A DNA stretch of 46,874 nucleotides from Ferrovum myxofaciens (GCF_000735045.1 NZ_JPOQ01000044.1:1-46874); one strand, 5' to 3'; positions 9,930-19,116 are shown, numbered from the stretch's first letter. The notes: generated by a model from the sequence alone, not told the origin. Numbers and translations are program-made.

Positions 9930-10958
9930 ATGAACACACGTTTACCCTATTTACTCCCGCCCAACCCTACCTTGGGTCTATGTGCGCCCTCCGGCTTCCT
10001 GACCGAGCCCGGAGCCTTGGAAATGGCCATCCTGTATTTCTCTGAACACGGTTGGAATGTGCGCGAAGGAACCCATATTCGCAACCGGCACGAGTATTTT
10101 GCAGGAACTGATACCGAACGACTGGAAGACTTTCATGAACTGATCCGTGATCCCAAAGTGGATGCCATCATGGCTGCTCGTGGTGGCTATGGCTTGACCC
10201 GCCTACTGCCGCATCTGGACTATGACGCCATCGCTACGGCCCGCAAACCCATCATCGGCTTCAGTGATGTCACGGCTCTTCATCTGGCAGTACTGGCGAA
10301 AACGGGGCTGGTCACCTTTGCAGGCCCCATGGCCGCCCCCGATTTCGGACATCCACATCGAAGTGCGTTGCACCAGGATCATTTTTTACCCCTGCTGCAA
10401 AATGAAACCCACTCGTCCCCCCTCATTCGTTTGCCTTTCACTATTCATGAGGGGGCAGCCGGACTGCGCCTACGCCACCAGATCGGCAACGGACTGGAAG
10501 GAATCCTGTGGGGTGGCAACCTGTCCTTGGTGGCTCACCTGGTGGGAACGCCCTATCTGCCTCAGGTAGAGGAAGGGATCCTGTTCCTCGAAGAAGTGAA
10601 TGAAGAGCCTTACATCATCGAGCGCTGTCTGATGCAGTTGTACCATGCGGGCGTATTCAATTCGGTACGTGCCATCCTGTGGGGCCAGTTCAACCGCTGC
10701 GAACCTACCCACGCCTCGGCAGCACCTTATACCCTGGAACAGGTGGTAGATTATCTGCAACACTTAGTCCCCATTCCCTTGTTGCAGAACCTACCCTTTG
10801 GTCATGTGCGGGACAAACTCACTCTGCCGGTGGGAGGACGGGTACGAATCACGTTGCCGGACCCTGCCCACTACCAGTTGCATTTCTCTCAATATGGCGT
10901 AACAGGTGCTCTTCAAAAGAAATCGGTCACCGAACAGCGCGGTTCGGATTCCCCCTGA
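9930..10958 (+). CDS. ldcA: Muramoyltetrapeptide LD-carboxypeptidase (S66)
   Basis: This 342-residue serine peptidase removes the terminal D-Ala from murein tetrapeptides during peptidoglycan recycling in the cytoplasm. The S66 triad is visible: Ser112 in IIGFSDVTALH, a Glu at 221-222 in FLEEVNEEPY, and His292 in LPFGHVRDK. The N-terminal GLCAPSGF and the ARGGYG stretch are also family marks. It is transcribed divergently from leuC with 148 bases between them and is followed by aroC in the same direction. The C-terminus runs about 20 residues beyond the conserved core. Confidence 0.93.
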   Translation: MNTRLPYLLPPNPTLGLCAPSGFLTEPGALEMAILYFSEHGWNVREGTHIRNRHEYFAGTDTERLEDFHELIRDPKVDAIMAARGGYGLTRLLPHLDYDAIATARKPIIGFSDVTALHLAVLAKTGLVTFAGPMAAPDFGHPHRSALHQDHFLPLLQNETHSSPLIRLPFTIHEGAAGLRLRHQIGNGLEGILWGGNLSLVAHLVGTPYLPQVEEGILFLEEVNEEPYIIERCLMQLYHAGVFNSVRAILWGQFNRCEPTHASAAPYTLEQVVDYLQHLVPIPLLQNLPFGHVRDKLTLPVGGRVRITLPDPAHYQLHFSQYGVTGALQKKSVTEQRGSDSP

Positions 10959-11056
10959 ATCGAGAGATTCTGCGAGTGCATCAGACGCAATGCAACTCGA
11001 CGGGACCTCCCCACGAAACTCCATGCTAAGATTCAACTTTTGTGCGGGGAATGGGT

Positions 11057-12154
11057 ATGGCCGGTAATACATGGGGGCGAATGTTTTGTGTCACGACCTT
11101 TGGGGAAAGCCATGGCCCCGCGCTGGGTGCCGTAATTGATGGCTGCCCGCCTGGACTGCCCCTCTGCGAAGCCGACATTCAACCTGACTTGGACCGACGC
11201 AAACCCGGTACCTCCCGTCATGTCACCCAGCGTCGCGAATCAGATCAGGTACAGATCCTGTCTGGTGTCTTCGAAGGGGTTACCACGGGCACGCCCATCG
11301 CCCTCGTGATTCATAACGAAGACCAGCGCAGTCGTGATTACGATAAAATCGCCCAGCAGTTCCGTCCTGGTCACGCCGATTACACCTATCTACAGAAGTA
11401 TGGGTTGCGCGATCATCGCGGCGGAGGACGTTCCTCCGCCCGAGAAACAGCGGCACGGGTGGCGGCTGGCGCCGTTGCCCGGAAGTGGCTGACACAGCGT
11501 TACGGCATCACTATTCGCGGGTACCTGTCCCAATTGGGACCCATTCCCATCACAGCCAAAGACTGGACCGCCATCGACCAAAACCCGTTTTTTTGCCCGG
11601 ACCCGGATCTCGTCCCTCAACTGGAATCCTTCATGGATGATCTGCGCAAGTCGGGAGACTCCGTGGGGGCACGTCTGAGCGTGGTGGTTAGCGGTCTGCC
11701 AGCGGGGTGGGGCGAACCCGTCTTTGACCGTCTGGATGCAGACATTGCCCATGCCCTCATGTCCATCAATGCCGTAAAAGGTGTGGAAATTGGCGACGGG
11801 TTTGCCGTAGTGACCCAGCGAGGCACGGAACACGGTGATGAAATGACGCCAGCGGGGTTTCAAAGCAATCATGCGGGCGGAATTCTGGGCGGGATATCCA
11901 CGGGACAGGATCTCATTGCACACCTGGCCATCAAACCCACATCGAGTATTCGCTTACCCCGTCGTTCCCTCGACCGCCTGGGGCAAGCCGTAGAAGTTCA
12001 GACTACCGGACGTCATGATCCCTGTGTCGGCATTCGTGCCACACCCATCGTGGAAGCCATGATGGCCCTTGTTTTGATCGATCATGCGTTGCGCCAGCGT
12101 GCCCAGAATGGCGATGTCACACCGCCATTGAAACCTTTCTCCCTCAGGGCGTAG
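11057..12154 (+). CDS. aroC: Chorismate synthase
   Basis: This 365-residue enzyme, the usual length, converts EPSP to chorismate with reduced FMN, the last common step of aromatic amino-acid synthesis. It begins [10 protein letters not shown] and shows the signatures [32 protein letters not shown] and the C-terminal [20 protein letters not shown] preferred ATG at 11057 to an upstream GTG at 11042; GGGGA lies eight bases before it. Its last 11 bases overlap the 3' end of the convergent virB10 gene. Confidence 0.97.
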   Translation: MAGNTWGRMFCVTTFGESHGPALGAVIDGCPPGLPLCEADIQPDLDRRKPGTSRHVTQRRESDQVQILSGVFEGVTTGTPIALVIHNEDQRSRDYDKIAQQFRPGHADYTYLQKYGLRDHRGGGRSSARETAARVAAGAVARKWLTQRYGITIRGYLSQLGPIPITAKDWTAIDQNPFFCPDPDLVPQLESFMDDLRKSGDSVGARLSVVVSGLPAGWGEPVFDRLDADIAHALMSINAVKGVEIGDGFAVVTQRGTEHGDEMTPAGFQSNHAGGILGGISTGQDLIAHLAIKPTSSIRLPRRSLDRLGQAVEVQTTGRHDPCVGIRATPIVEAMMALVLIDHALRQRAQNGDVTPPLKPFSLRA

Positions 12155-13526
12155 AAGGGGCACCGGACATTTCTGCTGAAGCGGAAGCCAGGGAAGCAAA
12201 GTCCATATCGCGGTTTACCAACAGGGTAAAAGGATAGCCTTTCTTGATAATGATCACCGGACCGATGGCCGCTTGTCCGGCAAAACCGATGCTGGCGGTA
12301 TTCACCAGAATCTGACCCGCCGCATCCGTGGTCAGGTTGTTGCCCATGCCCCCCAGTACGGTCACTCCTCCCGTTGGCTGGGCAATGATCTGAGCCAGTC
12401 CGGCCGTCATGAACTGCCCGCCCAGACGTTTCCAGAATCGATTATCTACCTCATCCTGCATGCCTGACTGCCCCTGGTCATCAGAAGCAACCATATCCTC
12501 CAACTGAAAACTCACCCCACTGGGCAGGATGAGGCGATGAAAAGAGGCCATCAAACGCTCCTGTCCCGGCAAGATGTGTGCTGCAAACTGCCCGATCAGC
12601 CGACTGCCCTTGGGAATGGCCAGCAGGGTTCCATCAATGGAATCGTATACATCCTCGGTAATCTGGGCCGTGATCAATCCGGGCAAATCACTGTTAATCT
12701 GGGTAATCAAAACCGCTGGCATGACGGTTCCCTCCAGCACAAGAGCATGATTGGATGGCTGGATCGGTTCCAGAGGAGTCGTGTTCTGGCGTGAACGCAC
12801 CTTTGCCGGAGGAGTTTGGGGTGCTGCTCCAGGTATGGCCGGGGTTGGATTCCAGGGCGAAGCCACCATCCCTGTCAGAGCAGGTAAGGCCCCTACCCCA
12901 TTGAGACCTAAGCCCAGAGAAGGGATGTTGGGTGGGACGGATTCACTCCCGGGAAGGATGCCCATCCCCGAACCGGGCTCTGCAATGGAAGATGAACTGC
13001 CCGGTGCAGGGGTTGAAAGCGGAACCGGCTGAGCCACTGGCCCCCCAATGGCCAAAATTGGACTGGCAGCAATCTGGGCTGCCTGCTGGACACGGGCCAA
13101 CTCGATCTGATGCTGGCGTTCCTGCTCAGCCTGACGGGCTTTTTCTCCCGCATCATCCACCAGCGGCGGTGGCGGTCCAGGGTCGGCCATCTGCTCACGC
13201 ACCAATTCATGCTGCAATGTACTGACCGCCGGGGCCTGTCCCAAGACGACAGTCTGGGCATCGAGGGATGGCGATGATGCTGCCCTTACCCGACCGACCA
13301 GAGCCTGAACCCCGAACCCCAGTACCACCGCCAACCCCAATCCTGCAGCCACCCACCAGTGCAAATGGCGACGAACCCTGCCTGGCGGAACTCCCTTTGT
13401 CCATTCCTGTGCCTCTTCCCAGAGGCCGGATTGTTCTGCGTCTGGTGCAGACTCGATGCCTGATTCTGGCCGGATATTTTTTTCCACGCCCACCTGTGCC
13501 ACACCCATGGTTTCCTTTTCTCTCAT
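12144..13526 (-). CDS. virB10: VirB10/TrbI-like T4SS core protein (module 1)
   Basis: This 460-residue protein has a basic cytoplasmic tail, one membrane helix at about residues 57-77 ([20 protein letters not shown]), a long Pro/Gln/Ala-rich periplasmic linker, and a C-terminal beta-barrel domain. The last contains [20 protein letters not shown] and [11 protein letters not shown], both typical of VirB10/TrbI. In a type IV secretion system VirB10 spans both membranes and lines the outer pore. Here it is last in a three-gene operon behind virB8 and virB9 (ATGA overlap with virB9) and meets aroC tail to tail. No VirB4, VirB11, VirD4 or pilin gene is nearby. Confidence 0.9.
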   Translation of the reverse strand: MREKETMGVAQVGVEKNIRPESGIESAPDAEQSGLWEEAQEWTKGVPPGRVRRHLHWWVAAGLGLAVVLGFGVQALVGRVRAASSPSLDAQTVVLGQAPAVSTLQHELVREQMADPGPPPPLVDDAGEKARQAEQERQHQIELARVQQAAQIAASPILAIGGPVAQPVPLSTPAPGSSSSIAEPGSGMGILPGSESVPPNIPSLGLGLNGVGALPALTGMVASPWNPTPAIPGAAPQTPPAKVRSRQNTTPLEPIQPSNHALVLEGTVMPAVLITQINSDLPGLITAQITEDVYDSIDGTLLAIPKGSRLIGQFAAHILPGQERLMASFHRLILPSGVSFQLEDMVASDDQGQSGMQDEVDNRFWKRLGGQFMTAGLAQIIAQPTGGVTVLGGMGNNLTTDAAGQILVNTASIGFAGQAAIGPVIIIKKGYPFTLLVNRDMDFASLASASAEMSGAPSTP

Positions 13527-14338
13527 GGTTTTTGCTCTGGCACCTCCCCCTGCGCTTCGGAGGACTTGCCATAATCCGGATTGATCACTTCAACTTCGGT
13601 TCCACCCAACTTGAGCAGAAAACGCGGCATCAGTCGTTGCACCACAAAATAAGGGGGATGAAGCAGATAATTGACCAGTCGGGAACCCTCGGCATCGACC
13701 ATGAAGACGGCAGGAAGTACCTGGGGGTGTCCCATGTCAATCCAAGTAAAACGTCCATCGTCAAACACTTCCAGAGGACGAAATTCCGCATCTCCTTTGA
13801 TCGTGTAATGGGTATGCACGCGCCGTGGAATCAGAGAAAAGGGATGAATCGTTTTCCCCGATGGAGAAGACAGGGATTTTTCTTCGTCCAAAATCCACCG
13901 CACCCGCATAACCCAGGGTCCCTGGGGGGTAGTACTGCGCAGAACCAGGGAGTAGACGCGCAAGTTGGTTACCAAAGTCCCCGCCGTGAAAAGGTCAGGA
14001 CGCAACGGCTTGAGAAAAAGATGCCCCGGCAATTCCTCCACGCGCCATTGCAAGGTATCCCCCAGAGCCAATCCCGTGATTTTTTCATGGGGAGCCAACT
14101 GCAGGTCTGTAGGAACCCCGGGGACGGTGAGGATTTCCGTTGGAACTTCCGAATCATAAACTTGTACCTGTGTACGAGTCGGCCCCACAGGATCAGAATC
14201 TGCCGCTTGAGTCAATAATAAAGCGCAAAGACACCACCCTGCCCTTGCCCAACCCATCGCCATCACGCCGGACCATGGGAACATACGCTTTTTCACCACC
14301 GCGAAAAAACCGAGATTCCTGAAGGGCAGGTCATTCAT
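13523..14338 (-). CDS. virB9: VirB9/TrbG/CagX-like T4SS protein (module 1)
   Basis: This 271-residue periplasmic protein starts with a long basic stretch and a hydrophobic signal (GWCLCALLLTQAADS). An N-terminal domain follows, with GDTLQWRVEEL and TNLRVYSLVLRS, and a C-terminal immunoglobulin-like domain with PLEVFDDGRFTWIDMG, LPAVFMVDAEG and VNYLLHPPYFVVQRL. This is the standard VirB9 pattern. It pairs with VirB10 in the outer-membrane ring. GGAG sits five bases before ATG 14338. The virB8 stop directly abuts this start; virB10 overlaps its end by four bases. Confidence 0.88.
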   Translation of the reverse strand: MNDLPFRNLGFFAVVKKRMFPWSGVMAMGWARAGWCLCALLLTQAADSDPVGPTRTQVQVYDSEVPTEILTVPGVPTDLQLAPHEKITGLALGDTLQWRVEELPGHLFLKPLRPDLFTAGTLVTNLRVYSLVLRSTTPQGPWVMRVRWILDEEKSLSSPSGKTIHPFSLIPRRVHTHYTIKGDAEFRPLEVFDDGRFTWIDMGHPQVLPAVFMVDAEGSRLVNYLLHPPYFVVQRLMPRFLLKLGGTEVEVINPDYGKSSEAQGEVPEQKP

Positions 14339-15040
14339 TCATTGCTCCAAATCCGTATTCACCAAAAAGTGCGTGATGAATAGCCCCGCCGGGTTTTTCA
14401 GAACTTCCTCCTCGCGCTCGGGAGCCACCACGGAAAAGTGCAAGGTCAGAATGAATTTCTCGCGCTGTGCCATGGGATTTCCGCCATTGCGCCGTTCCGT
14501 CACGACACGCAACAGAGCCGCTTCATCCTCGATAAGCGATACACTGGACACCGCTACGGTACGGGTCAAAGTGGGGTCTTTGCGCAACTCGGCCATTGGC
14601 TGGTTGCGCTGCACCCAGTCGGTGAATTCCACCGTCGCTTTTCCTCGTGTCAATTGATAAGCATCCGCCAGGTACACAGGGGTCAGGTGCGGATCGAGGG
14701 TCAGCAACTGACGCACCCACTGCGCCAGAAAGTAGCGCTTTTCAGACTCCGCCGGGTGATATACCTGAACATGGGTATTGGAAACAGCCACTGCCCCATT
14801 TTCCGAGCGATCCAGAACGAAGGGCACCACTGCCTTCAAGGGAAGGAGAAGCACCAAAGCGATACCGCTCAGAAATAACCCCAACCCCAGAACCAAACTG
14901 ATCAGAAACCAGCGGTTTCGCTCTACCAGCGCCGCCCCCTGCACTTCAAACCATGCTTGTATCACCCGGGGATTGACAATAGGAGGAGTGCCGTCAGGCG
15001 GTTCCTCATGCTTCGGGCGACCCGTCCATTTCCCTCTCAT
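14339..15040 (-). CDS. virB8: VirB8/TrbF-like T4SS assembly protein (module 1)
   Basis: This 233-residue bitopic protein has a cytoplasmic N-terminus, one membrane helix (FLISLVLGLGLFLSGIALVLLLPL, about residues 45-68) and a periplasmic NTF2-like VirB8 domain. That domain includes KRYFLAQWVRQLLTLDP and a C-terminal NPAGLFITHFLVNTDL segment matching the NPLG(L/F)x(V/I) end of VirB8 proteins. GGAGG lies directly upstream. It heads the virB8-9-10 operon and is divergent from the PuuD-like gene. The family nucleates assembly of the secretion core. Confidence 0.87.
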   Translation of the reverse strand: MRGKWTGRPKHEEPPDGTPPIVNPRVIQAWFEVQGAALVERNRWFLISLVLGLGLFLSGIALVLLLPLKAVVPFVLDRSENGAVAVSNTHVQVYHPAESEKRYFLAQWVRQLLTLDPHLTPVYLADAYQLTRGKATVEFTDWVQRNQPMAELRKDPTLTRTVAVSSVSLIEDEAALLRVVTERRNGGNPMAQREKFILTLHFSVVAPEREEEVLKNPAGLFITHFLVNTDLEQ

Positions 15041-15101
15041 CCCCCTCCTCCTTCATGCAGAGGGACTATTGAATCATGTCGAGAGACGCCTGCCGTATCG
15101 A

Positions 15102-15145
15102 ATACCACCGTATCTTGACGTAATTTTCTATAGATGTGGTATCTT
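15102..15145 (+). promoter_or_regulatory. Putative promoter with flanking inverted repeat
   Basis: A -35 TTGACG at 15115-15120 is followed 18-19 bases later by GTATCT/TATCTT as a weak -10, pointing to the membrane-protein gene at 15209. ATACCAC (15102-15108) and GTGGTAT (15136-15142) form an inverted repeat that brackets the -35. It could be a regulator site shared with the divergent virB8 operon. No regulator gene is adjacent, so this is tentative. Confidence 0.35.
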
Positions 15146-15208
15146 CCCCCATCCCAACAGACGGGAAAAGATTTCCGTCATAAAAACTTCACACTCCAGG
15201 AGCTGGTC

Positions 15209-15796
15209 ATGAGTATCATTTTCCAATCGTTGGGCCGTACCGTCAGCGCGGGTTTTATCCTGCTCGCTCTAATCCTGGCCATGCTTGGAGGGGGCAACCT
15301 AGACCTCCTTTCCCACAATTGGTGGACTTTTGCCTTTCGCTGGCTCCACGTCACTGTGGCCATCATGTGGATCGGTCTGCTGTGGTATTTCAATTTCGTC
15401 CAGATTCCTTCCATGTCCAAGATCCCGGACGAACAGAAACCTGCTATCTCCAAGATCATCGCACCAGCCGCCCTTTTCTGGTTTCGCTGGGCCGCGTTGG
15501 CCACCGTCATCATGGGTCTGGGGCTGGCCTCCATGAATGGATATGTCATGCAGGCTCTGATGCTGCGCGAAGGAGTCGTGCCCATCGGATTGGGCATGTG
15601 GATGGGGTTCATCATGGCTTTCAATGTCTGGTTCATCATCTGGCCGAATCAGAAAAAAGCACTCGGGCTCGTCCCTGTGGAAATCATTGAAAAACCCAAA
15701 GCAGCCCGGATTGCCCTGCTGACTTCGCGCTTCAATACCATGCTCTCCATCCCCGTAATCTTTTGCATGGTGGCCCAACAGCACGGCGGCTTCTGA
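15209..15796 (+). CDS. PuuD-like (urate oxidase N-terminal family) membrane protein
   Basis: This 195-residue integral membrane protein has about four or five helices. The conserved block RWLHVTVAIMWIGLLWYFNF carries the His and Trp of the Urate_ox_N family, and FWFRWAALATVIMGLGLA plus AFNVWFIIWPNQKK are its later signatures. The short proteobacterial members are often misnamed NusG antitermination proteins. It lacks the C-terminal cytochrome c domain of true PuuD urate hydroxylase, so urate oxidation is unproven. AGGAG sits before ATG 15209. It ends flush against the convergent spermidine-synthase-like gene. Confidence 0.72.
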   Translation: MSIIFQSLGRTVSAGFILLALILAMLGGGNLDLLSHNWWTFAFRWLHVTVAIMWIGLLWYFNFVQIPSMSKIPDEQKPAISKIIAPAALFWFRWAALATVIMGLGLASMNGYVMQALMLREGVVPIGLGMWMGFIMAFNVWFIIWPNQKKALGLVPVEIIEKPKAARIALLTSRFNTMLSIPVIFCMVAQQHGGF

Positions 15797-16606
15797 TCAC
15801 TGACCCAGTCTCAGCATCCCGCTTGCACCGGACTGAAGTTGTTCGATGCGGGCGAGAAGACGCCCCAGATCCAGGGCATGATTTTTTTTCCAGGTCAGAA
15901 CCCTTGCCCGCAACTCCACCAAAGACCAGGGACCCTGCGGCTCCGCACTGGCCAAAACCACACCATTGCCGCTATCCAGCGTAGGAAAATGCAGGGTTCG
16001 CTCGGTAAAAATGGCGTTCAAGGCACTCAAGGCCGATCGATAACCGCGCTGACGGGTCAATAAATTGGCGCATAGAAAACCGTGTGCGCTCAGGACTCGT
16101 CCACAATCCCGATAAAACCTTTCCCCCTGCAACCGTCCTGCACGCGCGCGCGCATCAAAGCCATCCACCAGAATCAGGTCATAAGTTTCGCTGACCTGAC
16201 TCATGAAGTCCGCACCATCGCCTTCCACCAACGTGATTCGCTCTGAATCCTCCGGCATACGGAAAAACTGACGCGCTGCTTGTACCACGCGCGGATCGAT
16301 TTCCACCACCGTCAGGTGGGCATGGGGACAATGACGATACAAATACTTGAGCAAGGATGCGGCCCCCAATCCGATCAATAGAATTCGAGTTGGCGTTTCC
16401 TCGCATAAAATCAAAGGAAAAATCATAGCGCGGGTATATTCCAATTCCAAAGCCCAAGGACGGGCCACTCGCATGGCCCCTTGCACCCATTCGGACCCGA
16501 AATGCAGTGTCCGCACCCCCTCCCCCTCGCGAATATCGATACTCGAAGCAGTCTTGGGAAAAATGGAGGAAGTAGTTGAGTGTTCTGGAGTAAGGGGCTT
16601 GGTCAT
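15797..16606 (-). CDS. Spermidine synthase-like methyltransferase-fold protein
   Basis: This 269-residue cytoplasmic protein has the spermidine synthase fold. The nucleotide site is RILLIGLGAASLLKYL, followed by VVEIDPRVVQAARQFF, VEGDGADFM and LILVDGFDAR, matching the GxGxxxxxL, ExD and D-G motifs of the family. The N-terminal tetramerisation strand of true SpeE is short. Many such stand-alone proteobacterial members have no proven polyamine activity, so the name describes the fold. I chose ATG at 16606 because AAGGA precedes it at the right distance; an upstream frame extension to 16672 lacks a site. Confidence 0.8.
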   Translation of the reverse strand: MTKPLTPEHSTTSSIFPKTASSIDIREGEGVRTLHFGSEWVQGAMRVARPWALELEYTRAMIFPLILCEETPTRILLIGLGAASLLKYLYRHCPHAHLTVVEIDPRVVQAARQFFRMPEDSERITLVEGDGADFMSQVSETYDLILVDGFDARARAGRLQGERFYRDCGRVLSAHGFLCANLLTRQRGYRSALSALNAIFTERTLHFPTLDSGNGVVLASAEPQGPWSLVELRARVLTWKKNHALDLGRLLARIEQLQSGASGMLRLGQ

Positions 16607-16703
16607 AAGAATTCCTTGAATTATCGTACAACGATTGAAATCTCCAGAGACTAGCAAACTCCGAGACAGCATGCTACAATTCCGGCTTGCCTTTTCAAGC
16701 AGT

Positions 16704-16780
16704 GGTGGCGGTAGCTCAGTTGGTAGAGTCCCGGATTGTGATTCCGGTTGTCGTGGGTTCGAGCCCCATCCGTCACCCCA
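16704..16780 (+). tRNA. tRNA-His, anticodon GTG
   Basis: The cloverleaf GTGGCGG...CCGTCAC is preceded by the extra G at -1 (16704) that pairs with C73, the identity mark of tRNA-His. The anticodon loop holds GTG and the T loop GGTTCGAGCC. CCA is encoded at 16778-16780. An integrase gene lies just downstream, so the 3' end is the likely attachment site of the element at 16865-22020. Confidence 0.95.
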
Positions 16781-16834
16781 AATAAATCAATCGGTTAGAA
16801 ATTTTTGCTGTATAGAATTACAGTTACAAATCCC

Positions 16835-16863
16835 GCAAAAAATCCCGTCACGGGATTTTTTGC
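16835..16863. terminator. Bidirectional rho-independent terminator
   Basis: A perfect inverted repeat GCAAAAAATCCCG / CGGGATTTTTTGC has a three-base loop (TCA). Its A-run and T-run flanks make it functional on both strands. It separates tRNA-His from the 3' end of the convergent integrase gene. Confidence 0.85.
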
Positions 16864-16864
16864 G

Positions 16865-17881
16865 CTAGAGTCCCCGTCTTTTCACCTCTTTGGCTCGGTC
16901 ATAAACCCTTGCCGTGGTTGCCGGGTTTGAATGCAAATCCGGCAGCATTCCGGATTGCTTCCGATACTGCGTTACATGGTAAGCACGCAGGTCATGAAAG
17001 GTAAAACGCTCTGTAACCACCTTTTCTTCCATTGCTTTCTTGACCAACTTTGACCACAGCGCCTTGAATCCATGGTCGGTATAAGCATTCCCATCTCTGG
17101 TTGGGAAAACATAACCAACCCGAGAATCAGCTGCAAGCCCTCGTAGTCGATCCAGAAGTAATGAAAGCGTTCCTGTGACAGTCACAACATCAACTACCAC
17201 TCTCCCACGCTGTTTTGCGCGTTGAAGCCGAATCTCGCCGCCGCTAATCTGAGGCCATGTCAGTTTCAGGAACTCGGCCCTACGACTCCCAACTAAAGCG
17301 CAGAACTCAGCCATGGCAGCGATTATCACCCGTTGACCTCCCTGCTTCTGACACCATGCCAGAAAATCCCGCAATTCGTCCGGACGAATCTCTCGAGTCC
17401 TCGGAGTCTCTCGATTACGCCTCACCTGCCTGCAAGGATTGGTTTCGACTATTCCCCGCCTGATCGCAAGTTGCATTAGATTTGAAAGTAGCGCTATCTC
17501 ACGATTCGCACGCACTGGAGCACTTCGCTTGTCAAGATATGTGGCCACATGGCTGGCTTTGACTTCAGATGCCTGCATACGCCCAAACACGCCAAGAAGT
17601 GCCACTGATGACCCTTCGTAATCCTTGCGTGTGAGTTCAGCCAGACTCAGCCATCCTTTGGATTCTCGATATTCACGCCAAATAGCGTTGATTGTCCCAA
17701 GGTCCAGCGACTCCCCCGACAAATCTAATACTTTTCGGATCGCATCGTTTTTATCGTTACCCAAAGCAATCCATCGCCCATCTGACATACGATAGCGGTA
17801 TTGAATTGTGCCATTCTTCCACCGTCTGGCCTCCATGCGAGGAAGCAATCCGGTCTGGCTCTGTCTGTCGCGGTGTCGCAT
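16865..17881 (-). CDS. int: Tyrosine recombinase / phage-type integrase
   Basis: This 338-residue site-specific recombinase integrates and excises the element at tRNA-His. The N-terminal part carries an arm-type and core-binding (SAM-like) domain. The catalytic half shows Arg200 in VGSRRAEFLKL, His296-x-x-Arg299 in FTFHDLRAYH, a His in PDLHSNPATTARVYDR, and the nucleophile Tyr327 in that same block. The start is ATG 17881, overlapping the stop of the Xis-like gene by one base; a GTG one codon earlier is open. The promoter-distal end faces the tRNA, the usual arrangement of a tRNA-integrated island. Confidence 0.93.
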   Translation of the reverse strand: MRHRDRQSQTGLLPRMEARRWKNGTIQYRYRMSDGRWIALGNDKNDAIRKVLDLSGESLDLGTINAIWREYRESKGWLSLAELTRKDYEGSSVALLGVFGRMQASEVKASHVATYLDKRSAPVRANREIALLSNLMQLAIRRGIVETNPCRQVRRNRETPRTREIRPDELRDFLAWCQKQGGQRVIIAAMAEFCALVGSRRAEFLKLTWPQISGGEIRLQRAKQRGRVVVDVVTVTGTLSLLLDRLRGLAADSRVGYVFPTRDGNAYTDHGFKALWSKLVKKAMEEKVVTERFTFHDLRAYHVTQYRKQSGMLPDLHSNPATTARVYDRAKEVKRRGL

Positions 17882-18108
17882 CACCGGATGTTACTCCATT
17901 CAGGAGTTGGAGTGGATTTTATGCGGCTCCCAAGTTGCCACTGGATCACGGCCTCCCAAGTCAGCACGACACGCCCGACCCCATTTTTTGCCACATTGAA
18001 TCCATGAGCCTTTAACCATCCCTCCTGGGACGATGGGCGACTATATCCGGTCAGTACCTTGAGATCATCAGAGCCAAGAAAAGCGGGTTTGTCAGATACG
18101 AAGTTCAT
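17881..18108 (-). CDS. Excisionase-like DUF4224 protein
   Basis: This 75-residue protein has the DUF4224 pattern FLGSDDLKVLTGYSRPSSQEGWL followed by a small winged-helix-like part. Such proteins lie directly upstream of integrases in phages and islands and are thought to control integration directionality, in the manner of Xis. The stop overlaps the integrase start, and its own start overlaps the stop of the upstream small gene by four bases, so the three form one operon. Confidence 0.75.
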   Translation of the reverse strand: MNFVSDKPAFLGSDDLKVLTGYSRPSSQEGWLKAHGFNVAKNGVGRVVLTWEAVIQWQLGSRIKSTPTPEWSNIR

Positions 18109-18314
18109 TTTCCCTGCAATTCTAAGCGCAGTCCCGGATTGACCCTCTCCAGAACCGGGAAAATTTCATCGTGAATAGCGGGGGGGAGGTATGAATCAGT
18201 GCTGAGTGGCTTTTGGGGCGGGAAATCCATGACTTCGACCCATACCTTCAACAAGACCGAGTAGAGTTCTTGTACTTGTGATTCGAGTGTGTTGTCACAG
18301 CGGTCAGCAGTCAT
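18105..18314 (-). CDS. Small hypothetical protein of the integrase operon
   Basis: I do not recognise this 69-residue protein. It is mixed-charge, contains one Cys, has no membrane segment, and has a Pro-rich middle (DFPPQKPLSTDSYLPP). AAGGGTG lies just upstream of ATG 18314. It is first in the operon with the Xis-like and integrase genes (ATGA overlap) and lies directly downstream of two putative repressor operators, which supports it as a real gene. Confidence 0.6.
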   Translation of the reverse strand: MTADRCDNTLESQVQELYSVLLKVWVEVMDFPPQKPLSTDSYLPPAIHDEIFPVLERVNPGLRLELQGK

Positions 18315-18346
18315 CTTCGCACCCTTGGGGACAGGTGAAAGGATAA

Positions 18347-18384
18347 TACCCTGCGGGTAAACTCTATGTCAATACCTTCGGGTA
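18347..18384. promoter_or_regulatory. Two repressor operators before the integrase operon
   Basis: TACCCTGCGGGTA (18347-18359) and TACCTTCGGGTA (18373-18384) match the TACC-N4-GGTA operators on the other side of the repressor gene. The first has a five-base centre. A half site CCGGGTAA follows near 18392. They lie between the repressor stop and the start of the int operon, so they probably place excision and integration genes under the same repressor. Confidence 0.65.
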
Positions 18385-18426
18385 AACATTTCCGGGTAAT
18401 GATGGGAATTTACGACGACCGGTTTT

Positions 18427-19095
18427 CTACTCCTGAAATTCGCCTCCGCGCGAAACGACTGCCACAATCTGGTGCATCTTCTCTATCTGATCAAGAGGCA
18501 CACAAACATTCTTTTGGTTATTGTTTATTGAGCCTAGAGAGACCTCACTGTCGCGAATGTAAAGAAATTCCTTGATCATTTTTCGGCAGTCTTTCAGGAA
18601 AACCAACACATCATCACCGGGGATTGGTTGATTTTCCGGGTGGATGACCAGGTACTCACCGCTCTTGATTCTTGGGGCTAAAAAATCCCCTCGAACTTTT
18701 AAGGTATAGCGTTGCTTTCCAGACGGCCAGACAAATCCTGGGGGTTCAGAATCTTCTATATACCCGGATTCGTCGCCATGAACTATACCTGCGAAACAAG
18801 CGCTCTTTACAGCCGGTTCATCAAAATTATGGATCTTGGGATAACTGGTAGCGGGTTCGGCTACGGAAAGTCGAGTAATGTCTAGCCATCCATGCGGAAG
18901 GTTGAAAGCTTGTTCAATTACATCGACCATCTCGTCAGCAATGCGTTTTTTTCCGGCTTTACCTTCGGGATAGATCATTCTGGAAACATAGGAGGGCTCT
19001 CGACCAAGTTTGCGCGCAAGCTCCACCGCTTTCCCGTTGCATCGGGTATCGCGGAGTTCTATCAGACGGAGTCTACGACTTTCATACTTATCCAT
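18427..19095 (-). CDS. CI-like repressor (HTH + S24/LexA-like domain)
   Basis: This 222-residue regulator has an N-terminal HTH (about residues 15-60, ELARKLGREPSYVSRMIYPEG) and a C-terminal S24 peptidase-like fold. In LexA/CI the catalytic serine sits in a GDSM motif; here it reads VRGDFLAPRIKSGEYLVI, so Phe replaces Ser. A candidate lysine remains in KMIKEFLY. Without the serine, RecA-stimulated self-cleavage should fail, so release from repression would need another signal or an antirepressor. I chose ATG 19095; a GTG five codons earlier is open. Divergent from the Cro-like gene. Confidence 0.82.
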   Translation of the reverse strand: MDKYESRRLRLIELRDTRCNGKAVELARKLGREPSYVSRMIYPEGKAGKKRIADEMVDVIEQAFNLPHGWLDITRLSVAEPATSYPKIHNFDEPAVKSACFAGIVHGDESGYIEDSEPPGFVWPSGKQRYTLKVRGDFLAPRIKSGEYLVIHPENQPIPGDDVLVFLKDCRKMIKEFLYIRDSEVSLGSINNNQKNVCVPLDQIEKMHQIVAVVSRGGEFQE

Positions 19096-19116
19096 TTGCT
19101 GATTTTCCACTTTATG

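Noticed and set aside
13268-14218. 316-codon plus-strand frame across virB9/virB10
   Set aside because: Antisense to two clear T4SS genes; no homology features or ribosome binding site.
15209-15796. Annotation as transcription antiterminator NusG
   Set aside because: The protein is an integral membrane protein with Urate_ox_N motifs and lacks NGN and KOW domains.
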